64,000 nucleotides of DNA, taken from Patiria miniata (lineage: Eukaryota > Echinodermata > Asteroidea > Valvatida > Asterinidae). Below are positions 60,401 through 64,000 of the stretch, one piece after another. Where the stretch lies: the NCBI RefSeq assembly GCF_015706575.1, contig NW_024037070.1, forward strand, positions 8,339,598 through 8,403,597, written 5' to 3'. Each line of letters opens with the position of its first letter. Position 1 is the first letter of the stretch. The notes beneath the pieces were generated by a model. The model was given only the letters and a program-made list of their open reading frames with translations, was not told the origin of the DNA and did not search any database. Both the position numbers and the translations under genes were made by a program.

Positions 60401-63400
60401 TAAAAGAATAAGAGCTGTAATCAAGTCATTGCCCGAACACTTGTGCCCTTAAGCAAGGCACTTAACCATTATTGCTTCGTCCTTCGGATGGGACGTTAAG
60501 CCGGAGGTCCCGTGTGTTGTATAAGGCCTAACGCACGTAAAAGAACCCAGTAACACTTATCGCTAAAGGAAGGGGTTTGCCCCGGTGTTTCTGGCCTCCT
60601 AGTTATACTCCCTTGTGGAAGTCCTTAGGAGAAGAACCAACCAAGTAAGTACCAAGTTAAAGCATGCATTTTCTCTTCATTTTTAAGGTGAGTTGGAGCT
60701 GTTGATGGACCGAGCCAACGACCTGTGCCAGTTCCGTATCAATGCAGTCCTGTTGGACATGAGCACCACTCCGCTGTGTGAACTGCCTGAGGATGAACCC
60801 TGGACCATTGATCAGTTCTTACAGAACACACAGGTTGGTACTTACAACTTGAATTGTGATAATAGAACATTGCTTATCCTGAATAAGTTATCCAATGAAT
60901 GATACGTGAAGCAATGGAGTTATTAGAGGATCAAAACTTTCCAGGGATTGAAATTTGCTAATACAGGAACTTGTGACAAATTTCAAGAAGTTCCTCAACA
61001 CAGAAAATATTGGCTTAGCTAAAACAGGTTTCCATTCAAAATGTCTTGTGATTCATACTACTAACGACGTCAGAATGGAACAATATCTTTGCTAAGCATA
61101 CTCATAACATTGGGCCCTGGCTTTTCAAAGCTGTTTCTTGTCAGAAAAATGCTGCATATGCTAACTTTTGATTTAATATTATGGAACAAGTATAAAAAAA
61201 ACCCAGATTGTACTCTCATTTGAATGTTGTAAGCACATTAGACTCCCAATTTGATGTTCCTTGGGGAGTATTCGAATTGCGAAGTCCTAAAAAAAATTCT
61301 GCTTTGTGGAAGACTGAGAGAAATGTTGACAGCAGTTTCCTGTTTATCGTCCGAATTTGTTCCAAATTTAATGATGCGTTTTGTTTGGATGTAGGATCTG
61401 TGTAACCGTGGCGCCATCACCATACAGAACAAGAGTACTCAGGTCGAAGAGGCAGCCAATGAGGTCATTAATATGCTAATGAGCTTTGAAGAAGAGAAAG
61501 AAGAGGAAGAAGAGGACGAAGAGGAGAAAGAGAAGGATGTCACTGAAGAAAGTAAGACATCTTGTAAAGGGATTATGAAATCTGGGCCTGCTTCAGGTCT
61601 GGCTTAATCTGTGCCTTCAAAATTATGAAGACGCCTTCAAAGTCCAAACAAAATTAAAGACATATTGGAACTTTAGCATCATGTTTGAGGATCTAAAGTT
61701 CTTAAAGAAGATCAAGGCCTATTGAGCTGGAGACACCCCCCTCCCCAAGACAAAGGCTTCAAATCTTCTGAAGGTGAAGCTTGAGACAAAGCCACGGTTT
61801 CAGAAATGTCTGTTGTAGATTCAATTGTCAAAAAGGTAACTGGCCACTTTCCGTGTGGTAAGTGATGTGCATGGTTTCCATTTGATTCTTGTTTAGCAAG
61901 AAAATTTACTTGCAAAATTATCTTTTAAACAGTTTCAAGAAATTTCTTTCTGAAGAGTTGCTTGAAACTGTCACTTAATTTGAATACAAGGCTTCTTTGA
62001 CTCACAATTAAGTTTTTTTCGTACTTCTTGCTTAGGGCCTGACCTTTATGAACATTCAGTATTCACGTAACACAAAATGGGACGAGTTGGAATTGAGCCA
62101 ACACTGGTATGACTCTCTGGAATTCTCTTTCTGGAGATTCGAATCCTTATCCCGTTGATTTCTGTATTTAACTGAATATTGATGAAAAGAGACCCCAGTC
62201 AGTTTCGCATGGTGATGATTTTTGATGTAAAAATATTTGTCTTGATAGATGGGGAGAAGCGTCATACCAGCCCTACCCCGTCCCGCCTGAGTGCTCGCAG
62301 CACGTCTCGTAGCCTAGGCAGTGGTGGCCGATCTCGAGCCCACTCCGCCGCCGCGATGAACGTCGCCAAACGTAAACGAGAGATGCAGGAGAACTTGGAG
62401 GAGGTAGCCCAAGAACTGCTGGCTCACTTCAACCATCGGAACCTGGACGCTTTGCTCAAAGTGACTCGGCAGACGTTGGACTCCATCCGCAAGAGAGTGA
62501 CTAGCAGCTCTCACATGAGTTACATTGGTGAGTCATGGACTATAAACCCTTTCACTCAGACACTTGGGGTATCCACAGGCTTCAGCGTGTGTGTTGTTAA
62601 AAGTATTGGAGATCTAGAGGATGTTTGTATAGAACATGGCACTGAAGAAGTATTGACAGTGCTGAAAGGGTGCAGACAGGCCTTTAAAAAATGGATTTGT
62701 ATCACAACGAGCTACCAATTGTTTGACTCAGAAAAGCCACTTAACATTTTACGTTCCTGGAGTACATTTTCCATCATTTATTACTTACATGTATTACCAC
62801 ACATATGCATTGGGATAACTTGTCAATTAAAAAACTGTTGTTACTCACAGAATTTCAGAGGAAAATTAATTGGTCAGGGTTAAAAACAAGCGTGAATATG
62901 AAATTAAAGTTGTTGACATATTTTATAAACACTGTATACTCAGTGTTGTCCAAGGAGTTGCAAGAAACATCACAAGCTTACTCAGGCAGGCCTCAAATCC
63001 ACCACTTCCCGCTTACTAGTGCAGACGTCTGACCACATGACCACCCAGCTTGTCGGTTGGCTGGTTCGAATTTGTTACAGCAGCAAGTGCCGCAACCAAA
63101 GTATTAATAAGATGGAATTTGATGGAAGAGATGTATATTCATCTCCCCGACGCAATTTCCATCTTATAAATAGTTGTGGACATCTTCAAAAAAAATTTTG
63201 CTTTTGCTTTTTACTTGAGTCTGGACCCTCCCCTAGACTGCCAAAATAATTCAACTGTCGTAAAAAAATACTTGCTTTCTTGTTTTTGTTTTAAGACCTT
63301 CAACGCAGCGACATACAGAAGAAGGACAGCCCTTTCTTCCGTTGCAACGTGACCCTGTCCATCCCTAACATCATCATGCAACCGGCCCTGGATGAGGTCC

Positions 63401-64000
63401 AACAAGCTGTCAATAAAGCCGCTCAGTTGATACTGGGCGTGGCCAAGGGCGTGGCTCAGTGGAACAAAGAACGCAAGTCAAAGGTGAGAACCGGTCCAGG
63501 TCTTGCAAGGCCACGCCCAGATTACTTGACTACGACTTGCAATTGCACGTGTGCTTCTGAAAGCAGCTGATACCAATTGGCAGCCATAACTCATTAATTT
63601 TTAAGTTCCCTAAGGTCCCAGGAGAAATCTGTTAGTCATTGGGTCCAAGTTTCAGTACCTTATAATTCGGGAAATCTCTTTAATTGCCAAGTAGAATATT
63701 TTAAGCACTGTCTCATGAAACCCAATAAAAATCTGGATATTTTCTGAAGTTGAAATCACTGTTTGCTACAAAAAATTCTTTATGAATGGTTTTTTAATTC
63801 TTCAGTAGACTGGGAAACAGAACAGGGCATTTACACGGGTCAAAGTTGAAATGAAGAAACATCTCTAAATGGCAGGGATGGGGGGATCTTTTGACTCTTT
63901 GTGGTTCTTTGCATCTAAACAGGGTACATTGGCAGTTTCTATTACTATTCAGAAGTGGGAGCAATTACCTTATTGTCTCACTTCTTCCTCCGCTTATTGG
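32493..64000 (+). CDS. DNAH5: Outer-arm axonemal dynein heavy chain, DNAH5/DNAH8 type (5' part, 20 exons, runs off the window)
   Basis: Ciliary motor heavy chain; this window holds only the N-terminal tail (DHC_N1), which binds intermediate chains and neighbouring heavy chains. Exons: 32493-32660, 48581-48715, 49650-49737, 50043-50078, 50620-50780, 51251-51379, 52002-52229, 52914-53090, 53603-53716, 54504-54611, 55002-55311, 57094-57230, 57411-57496, 58210-58531, 59323-59529, 60003-60174, 60688-60833, 61395-61551, 62249-62527, 63296-63483. All introns are GT-AG, and the joined frame is 1,116 codons without a stop. Blocks matching DNAH5 include [70 protein letters not shown] and HRAWLRQVE. The ATG is fixed by an in-frame TAA directly before it. 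The first 56 residues are a basic, Gly/Pro-rich leader with no likeness to human DNAH5. Exon 18 ends in an acidic run (residues ~939-960) and exon 19 opens with a Ser/Arg-rich stretch. The AAA+ motor lies beyond 64000. Confidence 0.95.
33201..33536. mobile_element. Inverted-repeat element with AAACATGTTTAGCGTCC ends
   Basis: AAACATGTTTAGCGTCCTGC at the left is mirrored by GGGGACGCTAAACATGTTT at the right. Inside are GGAGGAGGCC/GGCGGCCTCC arms, a T-run and a long A-run (about 33463-33490). The right arm's inner sequence AAAAAGGAAGCGGGCGGGGAC matches the end of the element at 123-410. Confidence 0.6.
33586..33743. mobile_element. Possible short TTAA-flanked element
   Basis: TTAA at 33582-33585 and 33744-33747 flank a 158-bp stretch that begins AGGGGCTC and ends TTCCCT. 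The ends are only partly inverted, so this could be chance. A 115-codon open frame across it is not recognised. Confidence 0.3.
36603..36943. mobile_element. MITE with TCACACTAGA ends and GGGTTGA sub-repeats
   Basis: TCACACTAGACAAATCTCAG at the left is mirrored by CTCTAGTGTGA at the right. The interior repeats CAACCCTG, CAACCCGGGTTGA and GGGTTGAGTTCAACCC, which can form several stems. No clear target-site duplication and no coding capacity. Confidence 0.6.
41270..41600. repeat. Cluster of GGATGTCGTCATCC / ATCTCAGGATG inverted sub-repeats
   Basis: Repeated ATCTCAGGATGACAACAT, CAGGATGTCGTCATCC and CATCCTGAGATGAT in both orientations over about 330 bp, so many short stems are possible. Non-coding; probably a foldback element or a decayed palindromic satellite. 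Confidence 0.6.
42361..42380. repeat. Perfect 20-bp palindrome
   Basis: ACCTACATGTACATGTAGGT is its own reverse complement. Shorter ACATGTACATGT cores recur across the window (for example near 8165, 29755 and 37125). Confidence 0.8.
44233..45132 (-). CDS. Class A (rhodopsin-like) G protein-coupled receptor, orphan, single exon
   Basis: Intronless 299-residue seven-helix receptor nested antisense in dynein intron 1. Helix marks: TM1 with WNPFCLLV (Asn 1.50-like); TM2 [12 protein letters not shown]3 ending [10 protein letters not shown] with DRY at 111-113; TM4 around Trp139; TM5 about 164-186; TM6 [10 protein letters not shown] with CWxP at 224-227; TM7 followed by [10 protein letters not shown] (helix 8). 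The NPxxY motif of TM7 is replaced by LDGIILHM (263-270). The short second extracellular loop (HIYNQFY) lacks the Cys that normally pairs with the one at the top of TM3. The third intracellular loop is short (about 20 residues) and basic. These features fit lineage-specific orphan receptors; the ligand cannot be inferred. The frame looks intact, so it may be a functional retrogene-like receptor. Chemosensory or amine-like subfamilies are possible. Confidence 0.85.
   Translation of the reverse strand: MALSDNMSHVDTSDTPAVLSHVSIILNFVLISTWNPFCLLVTNRMTTIQPSTKAFMSSLALSDLGMGLFELFPSIICRYVTCPYSVRDANFFLFNVFLIECILSLLLLTIDRYLAIARCLHYPRLVTLRRAVISIICSWVIATLFSTLVHMVVHIYNQFYAITFMRMGMILLVLFTIVILYLHILLIARRQARRIAQENQVAPQRVSSKSFTTVAITLAFLSVCWIPYLTWIFLGMTATQVSESTNGFLFVFVITTFYMTFWLDGIILHMRNSEFRKVLYKIVSAGFRKVRQRCKGNQA
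45512..46625 (+). mobile_element. LINE 3'-end fragment, copy 1 (with internal 242-bp duplication)
   Basis: It encodes the C-terminal end typical of an endonuclease-reverse transcriptase [23 protein letters not shown], an RKER basic stretch, then a zinc-knuckle-like [15 protein letters not shown] (compare the common C-x2-C-x3-C-x-SRIGL-x-SH ending). The frame shifts right after SRI, so the SH part is out of frame. The 3' UTR unit starting TTGTTAGACGATCATACTCG (45766) is repeated at 46008, giving a 242-bp tandem duplication. No reverse transcriptase domain is present; 5'-truncated and inactive. Confidence 0.7.
46672..47548 (+). mobile_element. LINE 3'-end fragment, copy 2
   Basis: It aligns with copy 1 from GAGACACTGCACTGGAGCGA through ATGGAACACAG near 47506, at high identity, but carries only one copy of the 242-bp unit. 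The knuckle is also damaged (CYVCG followed by a stop). Both copies point the same way and start at nearly the same truncation point, so a segmental duplication of one insertion is likelier than two independent insertions. Confidence 0.7.
47570..47850 (-). mobile_element. tRNA-derived SINE
   Basis: On the minus strand a tRNA-like head, GGGGAGTCAGGTTGGTGAAA and onward, contains a perfect B box GGTTCGATTCC (about 47765-47780). The body then has GTGGGTTTTCCCCAGAATATTC and TTTTCTTCCCGCC, similar to the TTTTCCCCGGGTACTCCGG motif of many invertebrate SINEs. A 121-codon open frame across it is an artefact of the element. Confidence 0.65.
47905..48420. mobile_element. TTAA-flanked MITE, family A copy 2 (516 bp)
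   Basis: Flanked by TTAA at 47901-47904 and 48421-48424; ends AGGGAT...ATTCCCT. It aligns in the same orientation and at the same length with 6776-7291. It sits 160 bp upstream of dynein exon 2. Confidence 0.8.
48850..49206. mobile_element. Foldback element with AAGTCTCYGGTTTCTGGTAT ends (dynein intron 2)
   Basis: AAAGTCTCCGGTTTCTGGTA (about 48857) is mirrored by TACCAGAAACCAGAGACTTT (about 49181-49200). Inner arms share GCGTCGCCG. Internal poly-A and poly-T runs flank the loop. Non-coding. Confidence 0.7.
49240..49410 (+). repeat. Dispersed repeat, copy 1 (dynein intron 2)
   Basis: Shares the blocks AAGGAGATTACAGA, ATTAGATAT and CGCTAGAATTGCCCA-like GCTAGAATTGCCCATT with 55940-56100, in the same order and orientation. 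Diverged; class unknown. Confidence 0.45.
53221..53407 (+). mobile_element. Hairpin MITE, family C copy 2 (dynein intron 8)
   Basis: TATAGACAAATCC at 53221 is mirrored by GGATTGGTCTATA ending at 53407. Inner arms are CCCTTTCAATGGAGAAACCA and GCTTTCGCCATTGAAGGGGG. It is the reverse complement of family C copy 1 at 26729-26911. Confidence 0.75.
54060..54325 (-). mobile_element. tRNA-derived SINE (dynein intron 9)
   Basis: On the minus strand: A-box-like TGGTCCAGTGGTTACGG, B-box-like GGGTCCAAAACC, then TTGTGCCCTTGGGCAAGACA, CACTTAACTACAATTGCCTC and CACCCAGGATGAATGAGTAC. Same central core as the elements at 12343-12765 and 60427-60560. Confidence 0.65.
55940..56100 (+). repeat. Dispersed repeat, copy 2 (dynein intron 11)
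   Basis: AAGGAGATTACAGAGTAGGA, AATTAGATATCATGG and CGCTAGAATTGCCCAGTTAC line up with the copy at 49240-49410. Class unknown. Confidence 0.45.
60427..60560 (+). mobile_element. SINE fragment (dynein intron 16)
   Basis: TGTGCCCTTAAGCAAGGCAC followed by TTAACCATTATTGCTTCGTC, CTTCGGATGGGACGTTAAGC and CGGAGGTCCCGTGTGT, then GCACGTAAAAGAACCCAGTA. This resembles SINE bodies common in marine animals. The tRNA-like head is not clear. Confidence 0.55.
63484..64000. other. Dynein intron 20 (incomplete)
   Basis: Begins with donor AAG|GTGAGA after exon 20. No further exon, repeat or motif is recognised before the window ends. Confidence 0.6.

Overview
The window is eukaryotic genomic DNA: intron-rich, AT-rich, with GT-AG introns and animal gene families. 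The gene set, the multi-domain IgGFc-binding protein, the many ACATGTACATGT-type palindromes, and the tRNA-derived SINEs with a 'TGCCCTTGAGCAAGGCACTT' core all suggest a marine invertebrate deuterostome. An echinoderm is most likely; amphioxus or an acorn worm is not excluded. This placement is inference, since no species-diagnostic sequence is present.

Layout. (1) 707-5323 (+): complete seven-exon DHHC palmitoyltransferase of the ZDHHC3/ZDHHC7 type. (2) 8846-17203 (-): a six-exon gene for a secreted protein of about 1,480 residues with three IgGFc-binding (FCGBP N-terminal type) domains and two EGF-like domains. Its first exon, a 118-nt signal-peptide exon, was found by matching splice phase. 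(3) 19560-29432 (+): complete seven-exon cytosolic-type alpha carbonic anhydrase, transcribed divergently from gene 2. (4) 32493 to beyond 64000 (+): the 5' part (20 exons, 1,116 codons) of an outer-arm axonemal dynein heavy chain of the DNAH5/DNAH8 type. Its 15.9-kb first intron holds (5) a single-exon class A GPCR on the opposite strand (44233-45132).

The genes do not form an evident pathway: protein lipidation, secreted mucosal or adhesive protein, CO2/bicarbonate chemistry, ciliary motor, and receptor. The order looks like ordinary animal gene scatter.

The non-coding DNA is crowded with short inverted-repeat elements: TTAA-flanked MITEs (two copies of one 516-bp family, plus others), long hairpin/foldback elements, a minisatellite enclosed by a perfect 22-bp inverted repeat, tRNA-derived SINEs, a duplicated LINE 3' end, and many poly-C/poly-G runs. 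No retrovirus, LTR element or Polinton was recognised. No tRNA, rRNA, CRISPR or bacterial-type feature was seen. All exon boundaries come from reading splice sites, frame and family similarity by eye; none was computed.
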